The notes beneath the pieces are model-generated. The model did not search any database. It saw nothing but the letters and a program-made list of their open reading frames with translations, and had not been told where the DNA came from. Made by a program: the position numbers and the translations under genes. From Marinobacter sp. SS5-14b (GTDB lineage: Bacteria; Pseudomonadota; Gammaproteobacteria; Pseudomonadales; Oleiphilaceae), in assembly GCF_030541005.1 (NCBI RefSeq), contig NZ_JASSVM010000002.1, forward strand, positions 62,001 to 126,000: DNA of 64,000 nucleotides. Direction: 5' to 3'. Positions 18,818-27,328 of the stretch are shown here, one piece after another. Positions within the stretch are counted from its first letter, which is position 1, and every line of letters starts with the position of its first letter.

Positions 18818-20806
18818 ATGCTCAATGCCGACGCTCTCAATCAGTTGCGCCAGCTGAAAACCGATATCAAAGACAACAAGGTGGTCCTGGCGGGTACCGT
18901 CAAGTCCACCAACGGGCGCTTCGGCTTTGTAGCCCTCGATGAAGGGCGGGATGTATTCCTGCCACCCGAAGAAATGCAGAAGGTGTTGCCCGGCGACCGG
19001 GTAACGGTCACCGAGCAGGAAGTTGAGAAAGGCAAAACCCAGGGCGTGGTGGAGGAACTGCTGGAATCCCACCTGACCACCTTTGTGGGCCGCTATCTGA
19101 TCAGGGGTAAGGGGCACTTTGTGGCACCGGAAACCCCGGGGATCAACCGCTGGATTTTTATTCCGCCGAAAGAGCGCATGAACGCTCAGCCTGACGATTT
19201 CATCTATTGCCAGATTCACCGCCACCCGATCAAGGACGGAAAAGGCCAGGCCAAAATACTGCGTATTATTGGCAAGGCGGGTGAACCCGGTATCGAGCGG
19301 GCCTTCACACTGGCGAATTTTGACCTCGCGGACACCTGGCCGGAAGAAGTCCAGAAGCAAGCGGACAGCCTCAGTGAAGACAGCATTGCCGCCTTCAATG
19401 AAGGCCGTGAAGACCGGACTGCCCAGCCTTATGTGACTATTGACAGCCCGGGCACCCAGGATATGGACGATGCCCTGATGGCGACCCCGAACGCCACTGG
19501 CTGGACCTTGTCCATCGCCATTGCCGACCCGACAGCCATCATCGAACCCGGGAGCCCCGCCGAGGAAGAAGCCTTCAATCGGGCCACCGCCATTTATTTC
19601 CCCGGCGAACCTCTGCCCATGCTGCCCGACAGCATCAGTACCCGGCTTTGCTCGCTGATGTCAGACCTCCCCCGTCTGGTGCTGGTCTGTGATCTGCAAG
19701 TGAACAACGACGGCAGTCTGGGCGGCTACAGCTTTCACCAGGCCGTGATCCGTTCCAAGGGCAAACTGAGCTACGAACTGGTATCCCATCTGATCGAAGG
19801 CCGGCAGGACGACGACATAAAAGCCCTGCCCGACGAGGTCAGCAACAGTCTGGATCAATTGCATCAGGCCGCTACCGCCCTGCGCAAATGGCGCGCTGAG
19901 CACGCCCTGCTCAGCAGCGATCGACCGGAATTCCGCCTGCGGCTGGACGAAAACCGGCGAATCCGCGTGATTGAACCCGCCATCCAGAATGAAGCCCACC
20001 GTCTGGTGGAAGAGTGCATGGTCGCAGCCAACCGATGTGCCGCCGACTTCCTGAATCAGCGTGGCCAGGGCCTGTTCATTCAGCATCCAGGCCTGCGGGA
20101 CGATCGCGCGGATAATATTCGCAAGCTGCTGGAAGGTTACGCCCCCCACCTGGCGGAACTGGATGCCAATACAGCGGAAGGTTTCAGGGCATTGATGAAG
20201 CACAGCGACCAGCTGACGGCCGAGGTGCCGGTAAAATCCATTCTGTCCCGCCAACTGGCTCGGGCGGAACTGGGCTTCGAGGCGGCGCCCCATCAGGGCA
20301 TGGGCCTGGCGGCCTACACCACGTTCACATCGCCGTTGCGCAAGTTCTCGGATTTCTATGTACACCGACTGATCAAATCAGCACTCTGGGACACCCCGGT
20401 CAAAGCCCTGAACAGCGAGCAACTGGAAGCCCTGCAGGCCACCCAGTTCCGCGCCCGTCAGGCGGCAAACACACTCGAAGCCTGGCTCAAGGCGGACTTT
20501 GCCAAGACCCTGCCGGAAGCCGACCCGATGGAAGGCACCATCAGCCGTACCATGCCCTCAGGCTTCTTTGTGCGCCTGGATACCAACGGTCTGGAGGGTT
20601 TTGTCAGCTGCCGGGATCTGGACGGTAAATTCGGTTTTGATCCAGTCACCCTGCGCCTGGTTCATAACAAGAACGGCCGCATCTTCCAGCTGGAGCAACG
20701 GGTTACCGTGAGCTTTGCCGGGGTGGATGACGAGCGGAGGCAGATCAATTTCAAACTGCTGAAGGCCGAGGAAGTGCCCACCGGCCAGGGCAGCGAGGGC
20801 GGTTAA
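18818..20806 (+). CDS. rnb: RNase II family exoribonuclease
   Basis: A 662-residue 3'-5' exoribonuclease. N-terminal cold-shock-like RNA-binding domains (about 20-170) include GRFGFVALDEGRDVFLPPEEM. The RNB catalytic domain (about 190-530) has the metal-binding acids in DSPGTQDMDDAL, and a C-terminal S1 domain begins at about 575 (MEGTISRTMPSGFFVRLD). The length is nearer RNase II (about 644) than RNase R (about 800), hence the symbol. Convergent with an acyltransferase gene 12 bp away. Confidence 0.85.
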   Translation: MLNADALNQLRQLKTDIKDNKVVLAGTVKSTNGRFGFVALDEGRDVFLPPEEMQKVLPGDRVTVTEQEVEKGKTQGVVEELLESHLTTFVGRYLIRGKGHFVAPETPGINRWIFIPPKERMNAQPDDFIYCQIHRHPIKDGKGQAKILRIIGKAGEPGIERAFTLANFDLADTWPEEVQKQADSLSEDSIAAFNEGREDRTAQPYVTIDSPGTQDMDDALMATPNATGWTLSIAIADPTAIIEPGSPAEEEAFNRATAIYFPGEPLPMLPDSISTRLCSLMSDLPRLVLVCDLQVNNDGSLGGYSFHQAVIRSKGKLSYELVSHLIEGRQDDDIKALPDEVSNSLDQLHQAATALRKWRAEHALLSSDRPEFRLRLDENRRIRVIEPAIQNEAHRLVEECMVAANRCAADFLNQRGQGLFIQHPGLRDDRADNIRKLLEGYAPHLAELDANTAEGFRALMKHSDQLTAEVPVKSILSRQLARAELGFEAAPHQGMGLAAYTTFTSPLRKFSDFYVHRLIKSALWDTPVKALNSEQLEALQATQFRARQAANTLEAWLKADFAKTLPEADPMEGTISRTMPSGFFVRLDTNGLEGFVSCRDLDGKFGFDPVTLRLVHNKNGRIFQLEQRVTVSFAGVDDERRQINFKLLKAEEVPTGQGSEGG

Positions 20807-20818
20807 TACCGCCCCGGC

Positions 20819-21712
20819 TTACTTCTCCAGCATTCGGGACAGGCGGGCGTCTTTGGCCTGCCAGAGCTCACCGAGCCAGTCTTTCATATTCCGGCGATGC
20901 TCGGCATCGTTGGAGTAATCCCGGCCATTGAGGTGCTCAGGAATCGCCTGGGTGGCGATCTCCATACGAATCTCGGGTACCTTGCCGCACAGAAACTCCC
21001 AGAAGGTTGGCGCTCCGTGTGGATAGGCGATGGTGACATCCACCAGGGTCTCGATCGAGTCGCCCATGGCATCCAGCACAAACGCAGCACCACCCGCCTT
21101 GGGTGTCAGCAGATGCTGGTACGGAGACTTCTGTTTGTCGTGCTTGGCCTGGGTAAAACGCGTGCCCTCAACAAAGTTCATCACGCTGACCGGGGTATAG
21201 CGGAATTTCTCACAGGCTTTACGGGTGGCTTTCAGGTCTTCACCGCGCTTCTCGGGGTGTTTGATCAGGTATTCCCGGGAATACCGTTTCATGAACGGAA
21301 AATCCAGCCCCCACCAGGCCAGGCCAATCACCGGCACCCAGATCAGCTGTTGCTTCAGGAAAAACTTGAGAAACGGCGCCCGACGGTTGAACACCCGCTG
21401 CATGGCAAAGATGTCGACCCAGCTCTGGTGATTGCTGAGCACCAGATACCAGCTTTCCCGCTTCAGGTTTTCCGCCCCGGTCACCTGCCAGTCGGTGCTT
21501 TGTGTCAGCTTCATCCAGCCGGTGTTGCAGGCAACCCAGGATTCCGAAATCCAGATAATCAGTTTGGTACAGAGCACCCGGAAGCCCTTGTGGGGAATCG
21601 CCAGTTTCAACAGTGCCGGGATATAGAGCAGCAGGCACCAGAACACTGTATTGATACCCAGAAGAATGGAGTTGAGTACACCGATTACGGGGGCTGGCAG
21701 GAAACTGAGCAT
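20819..21712 (-). CDS. Lysophospholipid acyltransferase family protein (YihG/PlsC-like)
   Basis: A 297-residue membrane acyltransferase. The start at 21712 (MLSFLPAPVIGVLNSILLG) was preferred to an upstream ATG at 21865 because it begins directly with the hydrophobic segment and leaves a promoter region against the divergent hydrolase gene. Motif I is NHQSWVD (the NHxxxxD catalytic pair) and motif III FVEGTRFT. These match the PlsC/YihG group, which acylates lysophosphatidic acid or similar acceptors. Position of the acyl chain unknown. Confidence 0.83.
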   Translation of the reverse strand: MLSFLPAPVIGVLNSILLGINTVFWCLLLYIPALLKLAIPHKGFRVLCTKLIIWISESWVACNTGWMKLTQSTDWQVTGAENLKRESWYLVLSNHQSWVDIFAMQRVFNRRAPFLKFFLKQQLIWVPVIGLAWWGLDFPFMKRYSREYLIKHPEKRGEDLKATRKACEKFRYTPVSVMNFVEGTRFTQAKHDKQKSPYQHLLTPKAGGAAFVLDAMGDSIETLVDVTIAYPHGAPTFWEFLCGKVPEIRMEIATQAIPEHLNGRDYSNDAEHRRNMKDWLGELWQAKDARLSRMLEK

Positions 21713-21858
21713 GGTGATCCTGTTATGGTTGTTGTTGCCAAAAGGGTTGCCATAATAGCAACCAGCGGCGCTATTTGGCAGTGGCCTGAAGTGACCATCG
21801 CGCCGGTCATCAATGACGGTTTTGCCATGGTCTGGGCGGGGGCTCCCCTTTATGCTTG

Positions 21859-23046
21859 ATGTCATCTGACTCAGCAGTTGTAACGGAAACCTCTATGCGT
21901 AATCCCCTGAAGTTGGCTTTTAATACGGCATCGGGCCTGGCCCGTCAAAGTGCGGTTTATGCCGGTAATGCGTTTGACCGGGTATTCAGGGCCGCCAGTT
22001 TGGTTCAGGCCGGGCAAACGCCTTTCGAAACCCTCCATTCGGACGGACTGGTCAGCCTGCGTTATTACCCTCCCCTGCAGGAAGATGCCATCGAGCTGGA
22101 CGGCATGACCATTCCGGTGGAGCGCACAACTCACAGAACTCCGATCGTGATCATTCCGCCACTCGCCGTGAACATGCTGATCTACGACCTGTTCCCGGAA
22201 CGCAGTCTGGTGCGTTTTCTCCGGGCGAAGGGATTTGAGGTGTATCTGATCGACTGGGGTATGCCCGGGCGTGAGCACACTCACTACAACATGCACACCT
22301 ATGTCGCTGAGTTGCTACCCGCGAGCCTGAACCGGGTAAGGGAACACAGTGGCGAACAGGAGCTGTCGCTGCACGGTTGGAGTATGGGCGGCATGTTTAC
22401 GCTGTTTTACTCAGCCTTGAGCCGGGATCAACACATCCGTAATGCGATTGTGCTGGGCTTGCCGATTGACAGTCATGCCTCCGGGGCGATTGGCTGGATG
22501 TATCAGCGATTTTCCGATGTGGCGGGGGCGGTGCGCAGGCACACGGGTTTTCACCTGCATGATATGAAGCCGCACTGGTTTCATACGCCGGGTTGGGCCA
22601 ATACCATTGGGTTCAAGTTGACGAACCCGGTGGGCAGTGTGATGGGTTACTGGGAGCTGATTGTGCGTTTGGGTGACCGGGAGTTTGTGACCAATCATGC
22701 CACGACATCGGCGTTTCTGGATCGGATGGTGGCTTACCCGGGCGGGGTGATTCAGGACACGGTGGTGCGGGTGTGGATTGATAATCAGCTGGCGAAGGGG
22801 CAAATCCAGATTGGCGAGGATTTTGCGCGGCTGGAGAATGTGAATGCCAACTTACTGGCGATTGCCGGTCAGGAGGATACCTTGGCGACGCCCGGGGCGG
22901 CGAAGCGGGTGATGGATCATGTGAGTTCTGTGGATAAGACGTTCCGGGTGGCGCCGGGGGGTCACATGGGGATTCTGGCGGGGAGCAAGGCGCCTCGGGC
23001 GTCTTGGCTTGAGTTGGCGGAGTGGCTGGCGGCCCGGTCTGATTGA
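21859..23046 (+). CDS. PhaC-like alpha/beta hydrolase with Ser nucleophile
   Basis: A 395-residue protein resembling polyhydroxyalkanoate synthases in its N-terminal VIIPPLAVNMLIYDLFPERSL and YLIDWGMP segments. The nucleophile elbow reads GWSMGG, with Ser where true PhaC has Cys (GxCxGG). The remaining triad residues are likely Asp in AGQEDTLATP and His in PGGHMGIL. It may be a PHA-related hydrolase or acyltransferase rather than a polymerase. ATG at 21859 is used; ATG at 21895 is a good alternative. The last 600 bp are strikingly G/T-rich on the coding strand, increasing toward repeat R2. Confidence 0.75.
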   Translation: MSSDSAVVTETSMRNPLKLAFNTASGLARQSAVYAGNAFDRVFRAASLVQAGQTPFETLHSDGLVSLRYYPPLQEDAIELDGMTIPVERTTHRTPIVIIPPLAVNMLIYDLFPERSLVRFLRAKGFEVYLIDWGMPGREHTHYNMHTYVAELLPASLNRVREHSGEQELSLHGWSMGGMFTLFYSALSRDQHIRNAIVLGLPIDSHASGAIGWMYQRFSDVAGAVRRHTGFHLHDMKPHWFHTPGWANTIGFKLTNPVGSVMGYWELIVRLGDREFVTNHATTSAFLDRMVAYPGGVIQDTVVRVWIDNQLAKGQIQIGEDFARLENVNANLLAIAGQEDTLATPGAAKRVMDHVSSVDKTFRVAPGGHMGILAGSKAPRASWLELAEWLAARSD

Positions 23047-23093
23047 GGTCTTGGAGTACGCCAGTATTAAAGTTTCGGGCTTTCGAGTATGTC

Positions 23094-23208
23094 GGCAGAG
23101 GTTGGGGTTGGCTTTCCAAAAAACGCTCCTTCGGCCCATCCATGGGGCGCTTGGGCTCCGCCATCCCTGGCTCCGCACATTTTTGGAAAGCCAACCCCAA
23201 CCCCTGCC
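23094..23208 (-). repeat. Structured palindromic repeat R2
   Basis: Arms 23094-23122 and 23180-23208 pair over 29 bp with one mismatch. The 57-nt interior holds CCCA/TGGG and GCCA/TGGC hairpins around TCCA and TCCC loops (TGGA and GGGA on the minus strand, which carries the conserved sense). It lies between the convergent 3' ends of the PhaC-like and HAD genes. Confidence 0.9.
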
Positions 23209-23282
23209 TTCGCTGACTTCAGAGCTGATTTCTCACCAAATTCATCGTATTTTTAGCTTTTTTCCCCAATTCTTTCTGATTT

Positions 23283-23954
23283 TCAGAGATTTTCGATAAC
23301 GTCTTTGAGTTCGGACAGACTATTGATCACCGCTGTTGGCTCGATTCCCCAGTCTTCGAACACCTTATTGGCATCTCGCTGTACCCAGATGGCTTTTAAC
23401 CCTGCAGCTCGTGCACCGATGACGTCCCAGGCGTTGCTGGAGACCAGGCACAGGGGGTTGTCCCAGGCGCCAGTGGCGCGGCGGGCGTAGGTGTAGACGG
23501 CGGGGTCGGGCTTGAAGGTTTTCAGGTCGTCGACCGAGACCAGGCCGTTGAACTGTTCCAGCAGTTGGTTATGGCCGAGGACTTTTTCCAGGGCCGGGTA
23601 GCTGCCGTTGGAGAAAGCGTAGAGGGGGTAGTGGCCTTTCAATGCCTGAAGGGCGGGTAGTGCGTCTGGAAAGGCGGGTAATGACAGGTAGGCGGTCATC
23701 AGTTCGTCTTCCCGTGCCTTGGTGAGGGTCAGCTTGTGGGTGGCCATGGCGTATCTCAGGGCCTGGCGGGTGCAAGTGCCGAAGTCTTCGTAGACTCTCA
23801 TCAAGCCCTTGCGGAAGGAGAATTCCAGCTGCTTTTCACGCCACAATGCGGCCACTCTGTCGGCTTCGGTGCCCGCTTCCTGTTGCAGCAGTTCGGACAT
23901 GCCCATCGGGTCTACCAGGGTGCCGTACACGTCAAATGCCAGTGTCGTATTCAT
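23283..23954 (-). CDS. Type II haloacid dehalogenase
   Basis: A 223-residue HAD-superfamily hydrolase. Start chosen at MNTTLAFDVYGTLVDP, where motif I (DVYGTL) begins; the frame extends 51 bp further without a plausible start. Motif II is FSNGSY, the motif III Lys lies in FKPDPAVY, and motif IV is SSNAWDVIGARAAGLKAIWVQR. SSNxWD is the signature of L-2-haloacid dehalogenases. Substrate unverified. Divergent from a LysR gene that may control it. Confidence 0.85.
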   Translation of the reverse strand: MNTTLAFDVYGTLVDPMGMSELLQQEAGTEADRVAALWREKQLEFSFRKGLMRVYEDFGTCTRQALRYAMATHKLTLTKAREDELMTAYLSLPAFPDALPALQALKGHYPLYAFSNGSYPALEKVLGHNQLLEQFNGLVSVDDLKTFKPDPAVYTYARRATGAWDNPLCLVSSNAWDVIGARAAGLKAIWVQRDANKVFEDWGIEPTAVINSLSELKDVIENL

Positions 23955-24080
23955 TTGAGGCTCCTGCGTTCGGGGTGCGTCGGTGAATTGTTGGCAGTTG
24001 CCCAATATTGAAGCACAGAACTTTGGCGGCCGTCAGTTCTGCGGGTGACTTTGCCGGTGCCCTCACCTAAACTTCGACCC

Positions 24081-24992
24081 ATGAAATCCATTGATATATT
24101 GAATCTTGACCTGCGGTCACTGGCCACCTTCGTTGCCGTGCTGGATGAGGGCAGCGTTTCGAGGGCTGCGGTTCGGCTGGGCGTCAGCCAGTCTGCAGTC
24201 AGCCATACTCTGGACCGTCTGCGCCAGGCCTTTGGCGATCCGCTGTTTGTGAAGTCGGGCCGCGGGATTGTCGCGACGGATTACGCCCTGCGTACCGGCC
24301 CCCATATCCGCCAGCTGCTGGACGACATCCGCACCCTGCCCTCGGGGCCGCCGTTTGATCCGGCGACAGCGGAGTTCACCTTTACCATCGCCGCCAACGA
24401 CTACCAGCGTGATTTGCTTCTCCCTGGCCTGGTCCGCATCCTGCGTGAACAGGCACCGGGGATTCATCTGCAGGTGATTCCCTCCGGCATTCCCAACCCC
24501 GATATGCTGCGTAAAGAAGCCTGCGACCTTGTGATTAGCCCCCACGCCCCGGAAGCGACGGACATCATGCAGCGGGGTTTGATGGCGGACCGGATGGTGG
24601 TGTTTTACGATCCAGACGAACGGGAAGCACCTGCAGATCTGCCGGATTACATGAACGCTGAACACATCACAGTACTGTTTGCCGCCGGAGAGAAACCGGT
24701 TCTGGACAGCACGCTGGAAGCCAGGGGGATAAAACGCAGGAGCGTCGTTACGGTTTCCAATTTCTCCGGCCTGCCGGAGTTTTTGCGCGGCACCACCCTG
24801 CTCGCCTCTGCCCCTGAACGCATGAGCCGCCAGCTGATGCGAGACTTCGCATACGTACCTCTGCCTTTTCAGTACAACCCTTTCACCCTTCTGATGCTCT
24901 GGCATCGCCGACACCAAACCGACCCCGCCCACCGCTGGGTTCGCAACCAGGTGAACTCGGTGGCAGCCACCATGAACGGCTTGCACGATTAA
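24081..24992 (+). CDS. LysR-family regulator
   Basis: A 303-residue LysR regulator. The HTH spans about residues 10-68 (LATFVAVLDEGSVSRAAVRLGVSQSAVSHTLDRLR), and the substrate-binding domain fills about 95-295. The start at 24081 (MKSIDILNLDLR) gives a standard N-terminus. The gene is divergent from the haloacid dehalogenase, 126 bp apart, the usual arrangement for a LysR regulator and its target. Effector unknown. Local composition turns from G-rich to C-rich within this gene. Confidence 0.85.
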   Translation: MKSIDILNLDLRSLATFVAVLDEGSVSRAAVRLGVSQSAVSHTLDRLRQAFGDPLFVKSGRGIVATDYALRTGPHIRQLLDDIRTLPSGPPFDPATAEFTFTIAANDYQRDLLLPGLVRILREQAPGIHLQVIPSGIPNPDMLRKEACDLVISPHAPEATDIMQRGLMADRMVVFYDPDEREAPADLPDYMNAEHITVLFAAGEKPVLDSTLEARGIKRRSVVTVSNFSGLPEFLRGTTLLASAPERMSRQLMRDFAYVPLPFQYNPFTLLMLWHRRHQTDPAHRWVRNQVNSVAATMNGLHD

Positions 24993-25081
24993 TCAATCGA
25001 TGTCATTCATGTATGAAATGAAAGGTTAAGCCGTTATTTTTCTAGGCCGGCCGCCCTAGACTCCCCCTCCATATGTTCGCT

Positions 25082-25197
25082 GGTGAGAGTGGGGGAGTGC
25101 CTCCCAAAACTGTGCGGAGCCAGGGATGGCGGAGCCCAAGCGTCACATGGATGTGCCGCAAGGAGCGTGTTTTGGGAGGCACTCCCCCACTCTCACC
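25082..25197 (+). repeat. Structured palindromic repeat R3
   Basis: Arms 25082-25110 and 25169-25197 are a perfect 29-bp inverted repeat. The 58-nt interior holds GCCA-GGGA-TGGC (25119-25130) and CACAT-GG-ATGTG (25144-25155). The right arm ends 23 bp before the GTG start of the MFS gene, so any transcript starting upstream would carry the structure in its leader. An open frame runs through it and can mislead start prediction. Confidence 0.92.
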
Positions 25198-25220
25198 TAA
25201 CTCCGGGGTCAGAAATAACC

Positions 25221-26438
25221 GTGCTCGCACTCACAAGTATCTGGACAACCATACTACTGGCAGCCGCCGTAGCCCTGGGGCCGATGGCCATCGATATGTA
25301 TCTGCCAGCATTGCCACAGATCGGCAGCGACTTTGGTGCCAGCACCGCGCAAGTTCAGCTCACACTCAGCGTGTATGTCGCCGGCTTCGCCCTCGCTCAG
25401 CTCGTTTGCGGCCCATTGGCCGACCGCTTTGGCCGCAAACCCGTCATGATCGGTGGAATGTTGCTGTTCACCCTCGCCAGTATTGGCTGCGCCCTGGCCA
25501 GCAACATCGAAATGCTGCAACTGTTCCGCCTGCTGCAAGCTCTGGGCGGCTCCGCCGGCCCGGTTCTGGCGCGCGCCATCGTGCGGGACATCTACACCCC
25601 CAGAGACGCCGCCAAAATCCTCGCCATGCTCGCCGGCATGATGGCCCTGGCGCCCGCCATCGCACCGACACTCGGCGGCTTCATGGTCGCCACCCTCGAC
25701 TGGCACTGGATCTTCATCGTCATGGCCGCCTACGCCCTGATCATGGTTGCCGTTATTGCCTTCGGCATCCCCGAACCCCTGCGCCCGGAAAACCGCCAGC
25801 CCTTCCGGCTGTGCAGCCTGCTCCGTAACTACCGGCACATCGGCACCGACATCAGCTTCATCGGCTACACCCTGACCAGCGCCGCCATCTACGGCGGGCT
25901 CTTCGCCTTCCTGTCCGGCTCAGCCTTTGTGCTGATTGACGTACTTGGCGTGGCGCCAGAACACTTCGGCCTCTACACCGCCCTGACCGCCGGTGGCTAC
26001 GTGCTCGGCAACATGGCCTCCATCCGCCTCGCCAGCCACCACCAACCCGGCCAGGTCCTGCTTTACGGCCTGCTGGCCACCTTCACCGCCGGCGCCACCA
26101 TGGCCCTGCTCGCCTACCAGCAAATCCACAGCCCCTGGGCCGTCATCCTGCCCCAGGTGCTCTTCATGGCCGGCACCGGCATGGTCCTGCCCCAATGCAT
26201 GGCCGGCGCCCTGGCCAACCACCCCACCATGGCCGGCTCAGCATCCGCCCTGCTCGGATTCATACAAATGGCCGCTGCCGCCACCGCCGGCGCCCTCGTC
26301 GGCCACCTCCACGACGGCACCCCCATGGTCATGGCCACCATCATCGCCGTATGCGCCGCCTTGGGCTTGCTCGGCTACCTGCTGATGGTACAGCGCAATC
26401 CCGCTCCGGACTTTGAAGCACAGGGCCTAGGCTCTTAG
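25221..26438 (+). CDS. Bcr/CflA-type MFS drug transporter
   Basis: A 405-residue 12-helix transporter of the major facilitator superfamily, Bcr/CflA group. The start is a GTG (LALTSIWTTILLAAAVALGPMAIDMYLPALPQI), chosen because the frame upstream (to 25083) is repeat R3. The loop 2-3 motif is GPLADRFGRKPVM, and the Bcr-type DMYLPALP start is present. Likely exports drugs or small metabolites with protons. Coding strand very rich in C (26221-26340: 56 C, 28 G). Confidence 0.88.
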   Translation: MLALTSIWTTILLAAAVALGPMAIDMYLPALPQIGSDFGASTAQVQLTLSVYVAGFALAQLVCGPLADRFGRKPVMIGGMLLFTLASIGCALASNIEMLQLFRLLQALGGSAGPVLARAIVRDIYTPRDAAKILAMLAGMMALAPAIAPTLGGFMVATLDWHWIFIVMAAYALIMVAVIAFGIPEPLRPENRQPFRLCSLLRNYRHIGTDISFIGYTLTSAAIYGGLFAFLSGSAFVLIDVLGVAPEHFGLYTALTAGGYVLGNMASIRLASHHQPGQVLLYGLLATFTAGATMALLAYQQIHSPWAVILPQVLFMAGTGMVLPQCMAGALANHPTMAGSASALLGFIQMAAAATAGALVGHLHDGTPMVMATIIAVCAALGLLGYLLMVQRNPAPDFEAQGLGS

Positions 26439-26579
26439 CAAGGGTGTTTTGGCAAGCCCTTCCCCGTCCAAATCCTGCAAAATCCCGAAAACCCACACAA
26501 ACAGCATGGATGAAAACTCATCCAAACTAGGCTACACAGAGTAAGTACAGAACCTCAAAGACCCAAAAAGGAGCAAACC

Positions 26580-27080
26580 ATGGCGACCAACGTCACACTG
26601 GACGGCAACCCCATCGAACTCAGCGGCAAGTTCCCCCAGCCCGGTGAAAACGCCGCGCCATTCACCCTCACCAGCAGCGGCCTCGAAGAAGTCAAACTCG
26701 ACAAATGGGCCGGCAAACGCAAAATCCTTAACATCATCCCCAGCATCGACACCGGCGTGTGCGCTGCAAGCACTCGTAAATTCAACGAAAAAGCCGGCAG
26801 CCTCGACAACACCGTCGTCCTCGTCATCTCCGCCGACCTGCCCTTCGCGGCCTCAAGATTCTGCGGCGCCGAAGGCCTGAACAACGTCGAAACCCTCTCC
26901 ACCTTCCGCAACTACAGCTTCCAGCAGGACTACGGCGTCGCCATCCAGAACGGCCCCCTCGCCGGCCTGTGCTCCCGAGCCGTGGTAGTACTGGACGAGA
27001 ACAACAAAGTGCTCCACAGCCAAATGGTCGGTGAAATCAAAGACGAACCGGATTACGAGGCGGCACTGAAGGTGCTCTGA
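26580..27080 (+). CDS. tpx: Thiol peroxidase
   Basis: A 166-residue atypical two-Cys peroxiredoxin reducing hydroperoxides with thioredoxin. The peroxidatic Cys (about 61) lies in [10 protein letters not shown] and the resolving Cys (about 95) in [10 protein letters not shown], both as in E. coli Tpx. An AAGGAG site precedes the ATG. The 141 bp upstream hold its promoter region, with no clear operator. Transcribed alone. Confidence 0.95.
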   Translation: MATNVTLDGNPIELSGKFPQPGENAAPFTLTSSGLEEVKLDKWAGKRKILNIIPSIDTGVCAASTRKFNEKAGSLDNTVVLVISADLPFAASRFCGAEGLNNVETLSTFRNYSFQQDYGVAIQNGPLAGLCSRAVVVLDENNKVLHSQMVGEIKDEPDYEAALKVL

Positions 27081-27147
27081 TTAACTCAGACCACTCGCTG
27101 AATTGCCACTGACGTCGGAGTGATGCTGACAATCCACCGACGTTGGG

Positions 27148-27262
27148 GCAAACGGGAGCGGATGGCCTTCCAAAACTGTGCGGAGCCAGGGATGGCGGAG
27201 CCCAAGCGCCCCAGGGATGGGCCGAAGGAGCGTGTTTTGGAAGGCCATCCGCTCCCGTTTGC
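27148..27262 (+). repeat. Structured palindromic repeat R4
   Basis: Arms 27148-27176 and 27234-27262 are a perfect 29-bp inverted repeat. The 57-nt interior holds two GNRA-like hairpins, GCCA-GGGA-TGGC and CCCA-GGGA-TGGG. The core is nearly identical to R3 while the arms differ, apart from the inner few bases. It lies between tpx and the MATE gene, both plus strand. Confidence 0.92.
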
Positions 27263-27328
27263 ATGCACCCATAGCCAGACCTGATAGAATCCCGCCAAAC
27301 TTCAAACCGAAGGCACCCAGAACCCACC

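Noticed and set aside
19501..19560. C-rich stretch in the RNase II gene as another skewed zone
   Set aside because: No repeat copy is near it. It shows that ordinary plus-strand genes here can be moderately C-rich, so it is kept as a caution for the skew finding.
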